From: Parapedobacter koreensis | GTDB lineage: Bacteria; Bacteroidota; Bacteroidia; Sphingobacteriales; Sphingobacteriaceae | Length of the DNA stretch: 64,000 bases | NCBI RefSeq assembly: GCF_900109365.1 | Contig: NZ_FNZR01000006.1 | Span: 1 to 64,000 of the forward strand | Direction: 5' to 3' | In this document: positions 26,681 through 35,079 of the stretch, piece after piece | Position numbering within the stretch: the stretch's first letter is position 1 | Layout of the letters: each line of letters opens with the position of its first letter | Program-made: the position numbers and the translations under genes | Notes under the pieces: generated by a model | Database searches by the model: none | What the model saw: only the letters and a program-made list of their open reading frames with translations | What the model was told of the DNA's origin: nothing

Positions 26681-28795
26681 TTAAATCCTACTGATTACCC
26701 ACCACCTCGTTCCGTCAAACTGTACCGTCCAGCCTTGATAAGGGAGTGTGCCGGTAATGGTGTTTTGCCCGTCAATGGTGGTGCCGTTACCATTAATGAT
26801 GACCTCATTGTTGGATGTGTCGATTTTCTTGATGGTGTATTTTTTACCGGTTTCCACATCATCAGGTAAGGTGATGGTGATATCGCCTCCTGTGGCATTT
26901 ACCAATATTGTTTCGTCGGTTGCTATGGCCTCGTAATTGGAGTCTTCCTCTCTGATGGCACTTGGGATAATGGCCGGAATGGTTTTCAGCACGCCGTCAC
27001 CGTCGACCACGACGATTCTGTCTTCAGTTTCATCGCCGGGTTGTAGGCCGGAGATGGCGAGGGTGTTGGTGGCGGTTGTGGTGATTTCTGTTTCTTCAGT
27101 GAGTTCGCCACCGAGTTTTACTTCATGAGTGGTAGCATCGATTTGTAGACCGTTAGTCACCTTTGGGGTCACATCGATTGTTGCGATGATGTTGTCCTCG
27201 TTGTCGAGGAAGTTGTAGACGTTGGCTGCTGCGTCGAATGCGACCTCCACGGTGCGGACGTCGAACTGCACGTCGGAGCCGTCGTTGTTGGTGAAGGTGT
27301 ATAGCCCGTCGCCCTCGTCGGTCAGGTCTGCCTTTGATACGGTGGCCAGCACGTTGCCCTCGGGGTCGGTCAGGGAGAATGAGCCGTCGGTGTTGTCCAC
27401 GAGGTCAAGGTCGCCGAAGGCAGCCTTCAGCTCGTCGATAGCCTCCTGCACGTCGGTTGCCGCCAGTCCGCTGGCGGTGTTGTCGTAGGCGATGTTCGAG
27501 GCATTGAGGTCGATTGTTGCGATGATGTTGTCCTCGTTGTCGAGGAAGTTGTAGACGTTGGCTGCTGCGTCGAATGCGACCTCCACGGTGCGGACGTCGA
27601 ACTGCACGTCGGAGCCGTCGTTGTTGGTGAAGGTGTATAGCCCGTCGCCCTCGTCGGTCAGGTCTGCCTTTGATACGGTGGCCAGCACGTTGCCCTCGGG
27701 GTCGGTCAGGGAGAATGAGCCGTCGGTGTTGTCCACGAGGTCAAGGTCGCCGAAGGCAGCCTTCAGCTCGTCGATAGCCTCCTGCACGTCGGTTGCCGCC
27801 AGTCCGCTGGCGGTGTTGTCGTAGGCGATGTTCGAGGCATTGAGGTCGATCTTTTGCTCGATGCCCAATGAATTTGTATAAGTAAGAATACCAGTGGAAG
27901 CATTGTATGTCAGCCCAGTCTCATTAAGCGGAATCGTCAATACCGTCCCATCTTCAGCGGTATACGTGAGCGTATTCGTCGGTTTATTATATGTCAACCG
28001 CCCTACATCAAGGCTAAATGTATGGGTGACCTTATCTTCGTCTATGTAGGTGAGCACGTGCGCGTTGGCATCGTATGACAGCACGGTCACGGTTTCTAAC
28101 CGGTCGATAATGTCCGAAAAGTCAAATTCCTCAAGTGCGCCCAAGGTATTGACATACGCAAGAACGCCCGAAATCGGATCATAAGAGAGCGATGTATTAT
28201 TTAATGGGATGGCTACCGATATGTTTTCTTCATTGGTATAGGTAAGTGTGTTGTTGGTATTGTTGTAGGTTAGTTCGCCGACATTGAAGTCAAACGTATG
28301 CGCTACCCCGTCCTCGTCGATGTAATCAAGCACATGTGCAGCACTGTCATAATCCAAAGCGGTAACGGTCTCCGTCGCCTTTACCACTTCTTCTAAATTG
28401 ATCACTTGTGCTTCATCATTACCATCTATGAAAGAAAGTTCGTACGTGACCGGATTGTAGTTTATAGGCTTGATATCATCCATCGCCGCAACCAAGACCC
28501 AGCGGGAACCATTATTGTAGTATATGCCAGGTACTACATCATTAGTGGTAGCCGTATTATATACCATCATACCCACACGATGCTGCGACAACGGAGCAGC
28601 ATCATCCGTGCGGCGCAATTGAACCCGGGTGTGCAATAGCCCCTTGTTATTGCTTTCCAATTCCAATAATGCATCTTTATTGGGAAGCACGGAACCGGGA
28701 ATGGTATTATCCCTTACTTTTTGTTGGGCAAATGTGGTGGCAGGAGCAATAAAAATAAATAGCAATAATACGAGCAGGCGTACTTTATTATTCAT
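26681..28795 (-). CDS. Large repetitive surface protein, tail-fibre-like
   Basis: 704 residues, first gene of the five-gene operon. Signal peptide ending near TFAQQ (residue 25), then LLELESNNKGLLHTRVQL (the opening shared with the next gene). Next come two degenerate repeats of about 90 residues (LTYNNTNNTLTYTNEEN versus LTYNKPTNTLTYTAEDG). Two 112-residue copies identical at the DNA level follow, each with ASGLAATDVQEAIDELKAA and GLYTFTNNDGSDVQFDV. The C-terminal part (about 610-704) contains ATGGDITITLPDDVETGKKY, as in bacterial fibre tips. The identical copies use GC-rich codons unlike the flanks. Function is probably a fibrous surface adhesin or stalk; no sorting domain is seen. Confidence 0.78.
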   Translation of the reverse strand: MNNKVRLLVLLLFIFIAPATTFAQQKVRDNTIPGSVLPNKDALLELESNNKGLLHTRVQLRRTDDAAPLSQHRVGMMVYNTATTNDVVPGIYYNNGSRWVLVAAMDDIKPINYNPVTYELSFIDGNDEAQVINLEEVVKATETVTALDYDSAAHVLDYIDEDGVAHTFDFNVGELTYNNTNNTLTYTNEENISVAIPLNNTSLSYDPISGVLAYVNTLGALEEFDFSDIIDRLETVTVLSYDANAHVLTYIDEDKVTHTFSLDVGRLTYNKPTNTLTYTAEDGTVLTIPLNETGLTYNASTGILTYTNSLGIEQKIDLNASNIAYDNTASGLAATDVQEAIDELKAAFGDLDLVDNTDGSFSLTDPEGNVLATVSKADLTDEGDGLYTFTNNDGSDVQFDVRTVEVAFDAAANVYNFLDNEDNIIATIDLNASNIAYDNTASGLAATDVQEAIDELKAAFGDLDLVDNTDGSFSLTDPEGNVLATVSKADLTDEGDGLYTFTNNDGSDVQFDVRTVEVAFDAAANVYNFLDNEDNIIATIDVTPKVTNGLQIDATTHEVKLGGELTEETEITTTATNTLAISGLQPGDETEDRIVVVDGDGVLKTIPAIIPSAIREEDSNYEAIATDETILVNATGGDITITLPDDVETGKKYTIKKIDTSNNEVIINGNGTTIDGQNTITGTLPYQGWTVQFDGTRWWVISRI
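27174..27509 (-). repeat. 336-bp perfect tandem repeat, copy 1 (C-terminal)
   Basis: Read against the copy at 27510-27845 I see no differences over 336 bp (112 codons, in frame). The first base before it (27173) differs from the corresponding base of the other copy (27509), which fixes the left boundary. Confidence 0.95.
27510..27845 (-). repeat. 336-bp perfect tandem repeat, copy 2 (N-terminal)
   Basis: Directly abuts copy 1. After 27845 the match continues for only five bases (to 27850). Being an in-frame perfect duplication, it is probably recent and could expand or contract by slippage or recombination. Confidence 0.95.
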
Positions 28796-28972
28796 AGGTG
28801 TGTTGATTATTGGAGGCCAGTCACTTTAAGTCACAGACATCCTTTTTTCCAGGTTGAACATGTTGCCGGTTGAAATATGCTGATACAACGATTTTTAATG
28901 CGTTGTTATCTGTTTACGCTGATACAAGGGTGTGGTAGTGTATAAAATCATAGTGTAAGATGGTAGATAAGC

Positions 28973-29038
28973 CGATAAAGATGCAAAGTTTTTGGGGACA
29001 AGCCAACAAGAACTATATAATTTTTTCATTTTTTGTTA
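28973..29038 (-). promoter_or_regulatory. Putative promoter of the surface-protein operon, copy A
   Basis: On the minus strand a -7-like AAACTTTG (28984-28991) resembles the Bacteroidota TAnnTTTG element, with an upstream GTTCTTG region as a possible -33. It is roughly 80 percent identical over 66 bp to the region 30701-30768 upstream of the GEVED protein gene. It would give a leader of about 180 nt. The surrounding gap (28796-29082) holds no gene I can support. Confidence 0.5.
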
Positions 29039-29082
29039 ATTAATTGTTTTATAAAAAATTTCATATATTCTTGCTCGTTCCA

Positions 29083-30543
29083 TCAACCCGAGTTTGGTTT
29101 TACCTTTGACGGCAGCATGGGGTTGGTCATTACGGGAAATGTAATATGTATCAAGTGGTCTTCTACTTCTCCGCCTGTGGCAACATTGATGGGAGACGAG
29201 ACTTCGCTCCAATTAGAACCATAGCGAAGCCTTATGTACGTGTTTCTAATCACCCGGTTTTGAGGAACAGTCCATATAAGCGTTGCTATTCCATTGGGAT
29301 TAGCTGGGGCATTTGTCCATACAAATTCGTCGGCGTCAAATGTGCCATTGAGGTTGAAATCTATCCATCCGGTGACATAACCGTTTGCTTCTCCACTATA
29401 GGGGATATCTATGCTTAGGATGTCCCCTGGCATATAATGGTGTTCATAATAAATCTGCTTATAAGTACTGGGCCAGGCATCTTCTTCATTGGATGGTACG
29501 GGAGCGTTATCATCACCAAGAGCATCTTGGCTATGTAGGGGGCCATTATCTGCATCTGGCCCCGTGCTCCCAAGATAGGTAGATGCGGCATATTCCAACG
29601 CTCCTGGGTGATAGCTTGCTGTGTTTAGATTCACCGTCTGGCCCACATCAATTCCGTCATCTGTAAGAACCATCCCTTCAAAAAGATGCAAGGGCGCGCC
29701 ATAGGATTGTGGAGCATCACCACCATCAGCATTGATGGTTAGTAGGCCTAAAGCAAGGGCCGTAAGCCCTTCGCCTTTTAAGGTCACGTCAAAAGAGACT
29801 TCATAACCGTCTCCATAAGCCGATTCATTGAAGGCTAAAAATGAAACAGCAGCTGTATTGGAATTGGTGCCCCTGAGAAAATTGATCCGTTGCCGGCTAG
29901 TCCCCGGTTCATTGGTTTTGCTCACGTCGTAGGTTCTATCAGTGACAGCGAGATTTTTTTGTAGTTCCACAATTGTCCATTTACCATCGGCAATCACGTT
30001 GAAATATTCGTTGGGATGCAACGATTCTGCATCTCCAAGAACCAGGCCTGCAAGTCTCACCGGTGCTCCGTCTAAAGTTGCCCTGCACGTTACGGTAAAA
30101 CTTGCCCTGCCTCCTACCGTTGTGTTTCGGATTCCATTAACGAGATCATTCGCCGAGCCCGTACCGCCGATGTTGTAAAGATCATCCATATAGTCACCCG
30201 TCCAATTGCCGGGCGCATAGCTGTTAATTCCTCCATCACGAAGGTTGCTAATGAATGCTTCTACGCAGAGGTACCTGCCACTACCCAGCGGGATAGAAGC
30301 ATAGGACGCTGAACCATTGCCTAACGGGCGGTCATGCCAGCCATAAGGATGTGCACCAATTTGACTTAGATTGGTAGTACCCCACGTCAGCCACAGTACA
30401 TCGCCGATATAGGGGCTCGAACCTCCAGTGGCATAAGCGGCAGTGGTTGGTTGCCCTGGGAAACATTGCCCTTGGCAGACGAAAGGGATAGCTAAGTATA
30501 AAAAAAGAGCTGTATGTAATAATAGTAATCGTTTACAACTCAT
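29083..30543 (-). CDS. Surface protein with CshA-like and GEVED domains
   Basis: 486 residues with a signal peptide (cleavage near CQGQ, residue 26). The N-terminal half (about 30-270) resembles the non-repetitive adhesin region of CshA-type fibrils, with GLVLGDAESLHPNEYF and YEVSFDVTLKGEGLTALALG. The C-terminal part (about 275-470) is a GEVED domain: GWIDFNLNGTFDADEF and IRLRYG, then GGEVEDHLI. It ends MTNPMLPSKVKPNSG without a CHU_C domain. It has its own promoter region, homologous to that of the downstream operon, so the two are probably co-expressed. Likely a cell-surface adhesin. Confidence 0.8.
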   Translation of the reverse strand: MSCKRLLLLHTALFLYLAIPFVCQGQCFPGQPTTAAYATGGSSPYIGDVLWLTWGTTNLSQIGAHPYGWHDRPLGNGSASYASIPLGSGRYLCVEAFISNLRDGGINSYAPGNWTGDYMDDLYNIGGTGSANDLVNGIRNTTVGGRASFTVTCRATLDGAPVRLAGLVLGDAESLHPNEYFNVIADGKWTIVELQKNLAVTDRTYDVSKTNEPGTSRQRINFLRGTNSNTAAVSFLAFNESAYGDGYEVSFDVTLKGEGLTALALGLLTINADGGDAPQSYGAPLHLFEGMVLTDDGIDVGQTVNLNTASYHPGALEYAASTYLGSTGPDADNGPLHSQDALGDDNAPVPSNEEDAWPSTYKQIYYEHHYMPGDILSIDIPYSGEANGYVTGWIDFNLNGTFDADEFVWTNAPANPNGIATLIWTVPQNRVIRNTYIRLRYGSNWSEVSSPINVATGGEVEDHLIHITFPVMTNPMLPSKVKPNSG

Positions 30544-30914
30544 AGGTAATGTTGTTCATGATTCACGATAAGCGTTATCCACCAAACTGCCAATATTCCT
30601 TTGAAATAGGCATTTTGATGTTTAATTAAGTAATTATGCGACGGTAGTTACTGATATTTTGCTGCATGTTTATGTTGATATAGACATAGCATTCACAGGC
30701 TTGATAAAGATGCGAAGTTTTTGTGGACGTGCAAATGAACAACATATTAATTTTTTCAGTTTTTTGTAAAAATTGCCTTTCTCACAAGAATGTTGCTCGA
30801 AAAAATAAATAATTCGACATATAGACGTACAAATGCTGTGTGTCGTTGTTTGCATGCAAAAGTTTGGCTACCTTCGCTTGGTAAAGCAACGATGATATAG
30901 CTTTTGGTATTCAC
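30544..30914. other. Divergent intergenic region
   Basis: 371 bp between divergent genes and AT-rich. It contains the minus-strand promoter-like block (30701-30768) for the GEVED gene, and on the plus strand a TACCTTCG (30870-30877) with a TTG about 20 bp upstream, a candidate promoter for the PAP2-like gene. I see no gene inside. Confidence 0.6.
30701..30768 (-). promoter_or_regulatory. Putative promoter of the GEVED surface-protein gene, copy B
   Basis: On the minus strand, TTG followed by a 19-base spacer and AAACTTCG (30713-30720) fits the Bacteroidota TTG-N19-TAnnTTTG pattern with two mismatches. The block is homologous to 28973-29038 and gives a leader of about 160 nt. Confidence 0.5.
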
Positions 30915-31487
30915 TTGAAAACAACCGTCGCAAAATTAATCTCCACACTTGGTCATCCGTTTTTGACTGTACCGGTTTTTGCTGTTTTTTTACTTTTCAG
31001 CACGGAATCACCGTCGCAGGCTACCTATCTTTCATTGCTGATTGTGGGTGGCATTTTTGTGCCGATTGGATTGAGGACCCTTTGGGGTGTACGGAGAGGG
31101 ACGTATACCAACCTGGATGTATCTGATCGGGTACAGCGGCAAAAATGGTTTATCGCCACTACGCTATTGCTGCTGGCAGTTACTGTCATTATTTGGGTCA
31201 CCGATCAAGATCGTATGCTGCGGCTTGCTGTAGCTTGTTCGTTGGTTTTATTGGTGCTGGCGCAGGTGGTCAATAGGCGAATAAAAGCGTCAATGCACTT
31301 GGCTTTCCATGCCTTTATTGGTTTTTTAATCCTTCATATCAACGTTGTAGCAGGGATAATTTTTTTGCTGTTTGCTCCACTGTTGGCTTGGTCAAGAATA
31401 CACCTGAAACGCCACGTGTGGAAAGAAGTAGTGGTAGGCATGGTATTAGGTACTATCCTCGGTGCGGTATTTTGGTTGCTGAACTAA
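30915..31487 (+). CDS. PAP2-like membrane protein
   Basis: 190 residues with five or six membrane segments. The motifs KASMHLAFHAFIG and AWSRIHLKRHVWKEVVVG resemble the PSGH and SR-x5-H-x3-D phosphatase motifs of PAP2, though the first is degenerate (SMHLAFH). It uses a TTG start; no in-frame ATG lies upstream, and the first internal Met is too late. It could be an inner-membrane lipid or isoprenoid phosphatase, or a PAP2 relative that has lost activity. Confidence 0.7.
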   Translation: MKTTVAKLISTLGHPFLTVPVFAVFLLFSTESPSQATYLSLLIVGGIFVPIGLRTLWGVRRGTYTNLDVSDRVQRQKWFIATTLLLLAVTVIIWVTDQDRMLRLAVACSLVLLVLAQVVNRRIKASMHLAFHAFIGFLILHINVVAGIIFLLFAPLLAWSRIHLKRHVWKEVVVGMVLGTILGAVFWLLN

Positions 31488-31490
31488 TGC

Positions 31491-31898
31491 CTACAAGCTT
31501 CCTCTGGCCAATTTGGTGACAATGGGAAGGTCTGCGGCGGCCCAGTCAAGGCGGGGAAGTGCAACCGGTAGCAACCACCGATAATCGATGTGTTCGGTAA
31601 GCCGCAAAGTAGCTATGCTTATTGCAGAGCAAAGATAGCTTGATAAAGTGATATGGAAATGGGGATAGGCATGAAAGACCGTATGATACAGCTTGCCCAC
31701 GTGGATATCCAAAGACAATTCCTCCCATAGCTCACGCCGCAGCGCAGTTTGATGTGATTCATCGGCTTCTACCTTGCCCCCGGGAAATTCGTACTTGTAG
31801 CTGACATAGCTATATTTCGCTATGCCCTTTTGCACACAAAGGATATGTTCCTCATGTAGAATGATGGCGGCGACGACGTGGTAGTGCGGTATGGACAT
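31491..31898 (-). CDS. Nudix hydrolase (MutT/8-oxo-dGTPase type)
   Basis: 135 residues. The Nudix box is complete, GGKVEADESHQTALRRELWEEL, matching G-x5-E-x7-RE-x2-EE. The preceding YKYEFPGGK and small size match MutT-like sanitising enzymes that hydrolyse oxidised dGTP, although the substrate cannot be fixed. The ATG at 31898 is preferred to a TTG six bases upstream. It lies 11 bp after the amidohydrolase gene, same strand, and probably shares its transcript. Confidence 0.88.
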   Translation of the reverse strand: MSIPHYHVVAAIILHEEHILCVQKGIAKYSYVSYKYEFPGGKVEADESHQTALRRELWEELSLDIHVGKLYHTVFHAYPHFHITLSSYLCSAISIATLRLTEHIDYRWLLPVALPRLDWAAADLPIVTKLARGSL

Positions 31899-31909
31899 CG
31901 TCAAATATA

Positions 31910-33085
31910 CTAAATCAATCGTATGACCTCGGTTTCGGGCGTGATGGCTAAGCCGTTTGTGTGTTTCAGTAGGTTGAGCCCTGGGGTCTTGCCGCTTTCC
32001 AAAGAACCATAGTTATCAGCGATGCCTAGGAATTCTGCACCATTGATGGTTGCCCATTTGATGGTTTCTGTGAAAGGAAGGTTTGGAAAATGTTGGTGTA
32101 TCGTTTTGAGTTCGGATAGGATACATAGTCGATCATTGGAGGCGAGGCTATCTGTACCTAACGTGATCTTGTGCCGGTAATGGATAAAATTTCCAATTTT
32201 TGGCAAGGCATTCTCTATGTATAGGTTGGCGTTAGGGCAAAAACACCACGTGACGTTTCTACCCTGGCGTTCTATGAAAAAGATGTCTTTGGAAGAGGTA
32301 TAGGTATTGTGAACCAACAGTGTGGGGGTTTCGCGGGATAGATAGGGCATGAAGGTCTGCAACGAGTTTCTTGCTTGGGCTTTGAAGCCGGTGATGTCTT
32401 TGCCTAAAGCCTCGTAGAAATCCAGAAACTTGCCATTTTTGTATCGGAATAACCGATTTTCTTCTTCACTTTCCTGATTGTGTATGCTTAAGGGCATTTG
32501 TTGTTTCGTAGCCTCGTCATCCAGTAGTTTGAATAATTCTTTCGATACTGAATAGGGTGCATGTGCGGTAATGGATGTGGTCTTTTTATCAAACTGATTG
32601 GCAATGATGAACGCATCGGCCAATTTTTGGTTGGCCAGCTCGGGTTCAAACCCCAGTACTTCTACAAAGGTGTGGTAGTGAATCCTGCTTTCTGCTTTTA
32701 TAGAAGCGGAGATGGCTGTATTGGCATGGTCGCCTACGGCTACAATGCCATGCTCGTGAAGTTGCTTATCTGCAGCTTTCATTGCTTTTTGAACTAGACG
32801 CTCCTCTGCAGCGCGCATGGAGATGACTTGCTGCAAAAAGGGCACTAATCCAGTGTGCTTAGGGATGACACCCGCCATGTGCGACAGTTCCAGGTGACAA
32901 TGGGTATTTATAAATCCGGGAACGATAATACCATCATATTTGTCTATTGTTTTGCCAGATAGTGCAGGATTGCCTGGTGTATGAATACCACAAATGACCC
33001 CATTGTCTGTCACCTCGACGATGCCGTTCTTGACGGCTTCCCCAATGGCTGGTAATACATAATCCGCAGAGAAAAAAAAATTCAT
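31910..33085 (-). CDS. Amidohydrolase, possible aminodeoxyfutalosine deaminase
   Basis: 391 residues, cytosolic metal-dependent deaminase of the TRZ/ATZ group. Motifs: metal-binding HCHLELSH after FINTH, HAPYSVS (about residue 200), HNQESEEEN, HNTYT and GTDSLASND (about 315). In Bacteroidota using the futalosine menaquinone route this family supplies aminodeoxyfutalosine or adenosine-derivative deaminase activity. A futalosine hydrolase gene lies in the same window (46552-47175), which supports that assignment, but 5'-deoxyadenosine or SAH deaminase is equally possible. Confidence 0.8.
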   Translation of the reverse strand: MNFFFSADYVLPAIGEAVKNGIVEVTDNGVICGIHTPGNPALSGKTIDKYDGIIVPGFINTHCHLELSHMAGVIPKHTGLVPFLQQVISMRAAEERLVQKAMKAADKQLHEHGIVAVGDHANTAISASIKAESRIHYHTFVEVLGFEPELANQKLADAFIIANQFDKKTTSITAHAPYSVSKELFKLLDDEATKQQMPLSIHNQESEEENRLFRYKNGKFLDFYEALGKDITGFKAQARNSLQTFMPYLSRETPTLLVHNTYTSSKDIFFIERQGRNVTWCFCPNANLYIENALPKIGNFIHYRHKITLGTDSLASNDRLCILSELKTIHQHFPNLPFTETIKWATINGAEFLGIADNYGSLESGKTPGLNLLKHTNGLAITPETEVIRLI

Positions 33086-33295
33086 AGTAGTGTTTGGTTT
33101 TCATGTTTAACGGTCATCAATTAAACCAAAGCATTTTGCCTTTGTAGTGCCATGACCCACGAACATCAGGTTGATACAGCCAATTAGATATAGCGTCATT
33201 CAGGCTAGGTTTAATTTGAAGAACACACAACCGCAAAGATGTGTTTTTTTTAGGGCCTAACCAAATACTCGAAGAAAAATAGCCATAAAAAAGCT

Positions 33296-33303
33296 GTATC
33301 TTT
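33296..33303 (+). promoter_or_regulatory. -7 promoter element TATCTTTG before rlmN
   Basis: TATCTTTG fits TAnnTTTG exactly and ends five bases before the rlmN ATG. Transcription from it would start at or very near the ATG, giving a leaderless or nearly leaderless mRNA. No clear -33 TTG is seen at the expected distance. Confidence 0.45.
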
Positions 33304-33308
33304 GTGGC

Positions 33309-34373
33309 ATGGTTGGTGTTAAGGCAAAAATCGATATCCGCAAACTGACGCTTGAGCAACTCCGTGAACATGTGGGGGCTATGGGAGAGCAAGCCTTTCG
33401 GGCCAAGCAGATCTATGAATGGCTCTGGCAAAAGTCGTGCACGGATTTTGACGAGATGAGCAATCTGGGCAAGCCGCTACGGGATAAACTTAAAGCTGTA
33501 TTTACCATTAATGCAGTAAATGTGCGACGGGCCCAACGTAGTGCAGATAGCACCATAAAGAGCAGTTTTGTGCTATACGATGGCAATATTATCGAGGGTG
33601 TGCTGATTCCAGCGCCAGATCGAATGACAGCGTGTGTGAGTTCGCAGGTGGGATGTAGCCTGACGTGCAAGTTTTGCGCCACGGGTTATATGGATCGCAA
33701 GCGCAACCTTAACGCGGATGAGATATACGATCAGGTGGTGCTCATCAGCAAGCAAGCGCACGAACACTATGGGCAACCACTCACCAATATCGTTTATATG
33801 GGGATGGGCGAGCCTTTGCTTAATTATGCCAATGTACTTGCTTCTGTAGCCCGTATTACGGCTCCCGATGGGCTGAATATGGCAGCAAAACGTATTACGG
33901 TATCTACGGCCGGTATCGCAAAGATGATAAAAAAGTTGGGTGACGACCAAGTACGTTTCAACTTGGCTTTGTCATTGCACGCAGCTAACGATCGCAAACG
34001 CAATGAAATCATGCCCATCAACGAACAAAATTCGTTACGTGCGTTGGCCGAAGCATTGAAGTACTATTATGCTAAAACGAAGAATCCGGTTACCTACGAG
34101 TACATTGTGTTTAATGGCTTCAACGACGACTTGGCTGATGCACAGGAACTGGCGGCATTTTGCAAGCATTTGCCGTGTAAGGTCAACATTATTGAATATA
34201 ACCCGATAGCCTTCGCCGATTTTGAGAATGCCTCTGAAGATAAAATAGATAAGTTTGCCGATTTCCTCCGGCAAAAGGGCATCATCACCAATATCCGCAG
34301 AAGTAGGGGCAAAGATATCGATGCTGCTTGCGGACAATTGGCTATCAAGGAGGTGGCAAGCCCGGCAGTTTGA
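33309..34373 (+). CDS. rlmN: 23S rRNA (adenine-2503-C2)-methyltransferase RlmN
   Basis: 354 residues. The radical-SAM cluster motif is in GCSLTCKFCATGYMDRKRNL (C-x3-C-x2-C). The methyl-carrying cysteine region is ACGQL near the C-terminus (RGKDIDAACGQL), and the partner is in TACVSSQVGC. It methylates A2503 in 23S rRNA and A37 of some tRNAs. Length is normal. The comF gene follows 10 bp downstream and may be cotranscribed. Confidence 0.97.
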   Translation: MVGVKAKIDIRKLTLEQLREHVGAMGEQAFRAKQIYEWLWQKSCTDFDEMSNLGKPLRDKLKAVFTINAVNVRRAQRSADSTIKSSFVLYDGNIIEGVLIPAPDRMTACVSSQVGCSLTCKFCATGYMDRKRNLNADEIYDQVVLISKQAHEHYGQPLTNIVYMGMGEPLLNYANVLASVARITAPDGLNMAAKRITVSTAGIAKMIKKLGDDQVRFNLALSLHAANDRKRNEIMPINEQNSLRALAEALKYYYAKTKNPVTYEYIVFNGFNDDLADAQELAAFCKHLPCKVNIIEYNPIAFADFENASEDKIDKFADFLRQKGIITNIRRSRGKDIDAACGQLAIKEVASPAV

Positions 34374-34383
34374 TTGCTTGCCT

Positions 34384-35079
34384 ATGATCATCAAGCAATA
34401 TTTTAAAGATTTTATAGCACTCTTTTTCCCACAGACATGCGTGGGATGTGATGCGCCGCTTGTCCGTGGTGAAGATCTCATCTGCACAACTTGCTGGTAC
34501 CATATGCCTTATACGCATGGACACAAAGACGCACGCAATGTGAGTGCGCGGCAGCTTTGGGGAAGGGCTCAATTGGAGGCCGTGGCTTCTTATATGTATT
34601 TTCTTGATGCTTCGCGCGTCCAACAGCTATTGCATCAGCTCAAATATCGCAACCGCCCTGAAATAGGTGTGCTCATGGGTACAAAATATGGTGAAATACT
34701 TAGCGCAACGGCACCGTTTAATCAAATTGACATCATCGTGCCGATACCCCTGCATCCGGTGAAGCTTCGCAAAAGAGGATATAACCAAAGTGTTTTTTTT
34801 GCCCAAGGGCTTTCATCATCCATGCAACGACCTGTTGTAGCACATTGTGTGGCGCGCCATCGGGCTACAGAAAGCCAAACGCAAAAAAACCGCTACGAAC
34901 GGTATGAAAATATGTTGGGGACATTTATGGTGAGCGATCCGGGCATCGTGACCGGAAAACACATCTTATTGGCGGATGACGTCTTGACTACCGGAGCCAC
35001 GATTGAGGCCTGTGCTACCGTGCTGTTGGATGCTGGAGCGGCCAAGGTGAGCGCCGTCACTATCGCCAAGGCCGTATAA
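34384..35079 (+). CDS. ComF family phosphoribosyltransferase-like protein
   Basis: 231 residues. An N-terminal four-cysteine zinc site (CVGC and CTTC) precedes a type-I phosphoribosyltransferase fold. It contains IVPIPLHPVKLRKRGYNQS and the PRPP loop LLADDVLTTGATI. ComF proteins are needed for uptake of single-stranded DNA in competent bacteria, and are also widespread in non-competent ones. The start at 34384 gives the family-typical N-terminus; longer frames run back into rlmN. Confidence 0.9.
   Translation: MIIKQYFKDFIALFFPQTCVGCDAPLVRGEDLICTTCWYHMPYTHGHKDARNVSARQLWGRAQLEAVASYMYFLDASRVQQLLHQLKYRNRPEIGVLMGTKYGEILSATAPFNQIDIIVPIPLHPVKLRKRGYNQSVFFAQGLSSSMQRPVVAHCVARHRATESQTQKNRYERYENMLGTFMVSDPGIVTGKHILLADDVLTTGATIEACATVLLDAGAAKVSAVTIAKAV

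Noticed and set aside
27222-27824. Two identical 88-codon plus-strand frames
   Set aside because: They are antisense products of the perfect tandem repeat.
25785-28795. Phage tail-fibre region
   Set aside because: The fibre-like phrases are common in Bacteroidota surface proteins, signal peptides are present, and no phage structural gene is nearby.
33117-33431. Minus-strand 104-codon frame before rlmN
   Set aside because: Overlaps the rlmN start antisense; no family signature.
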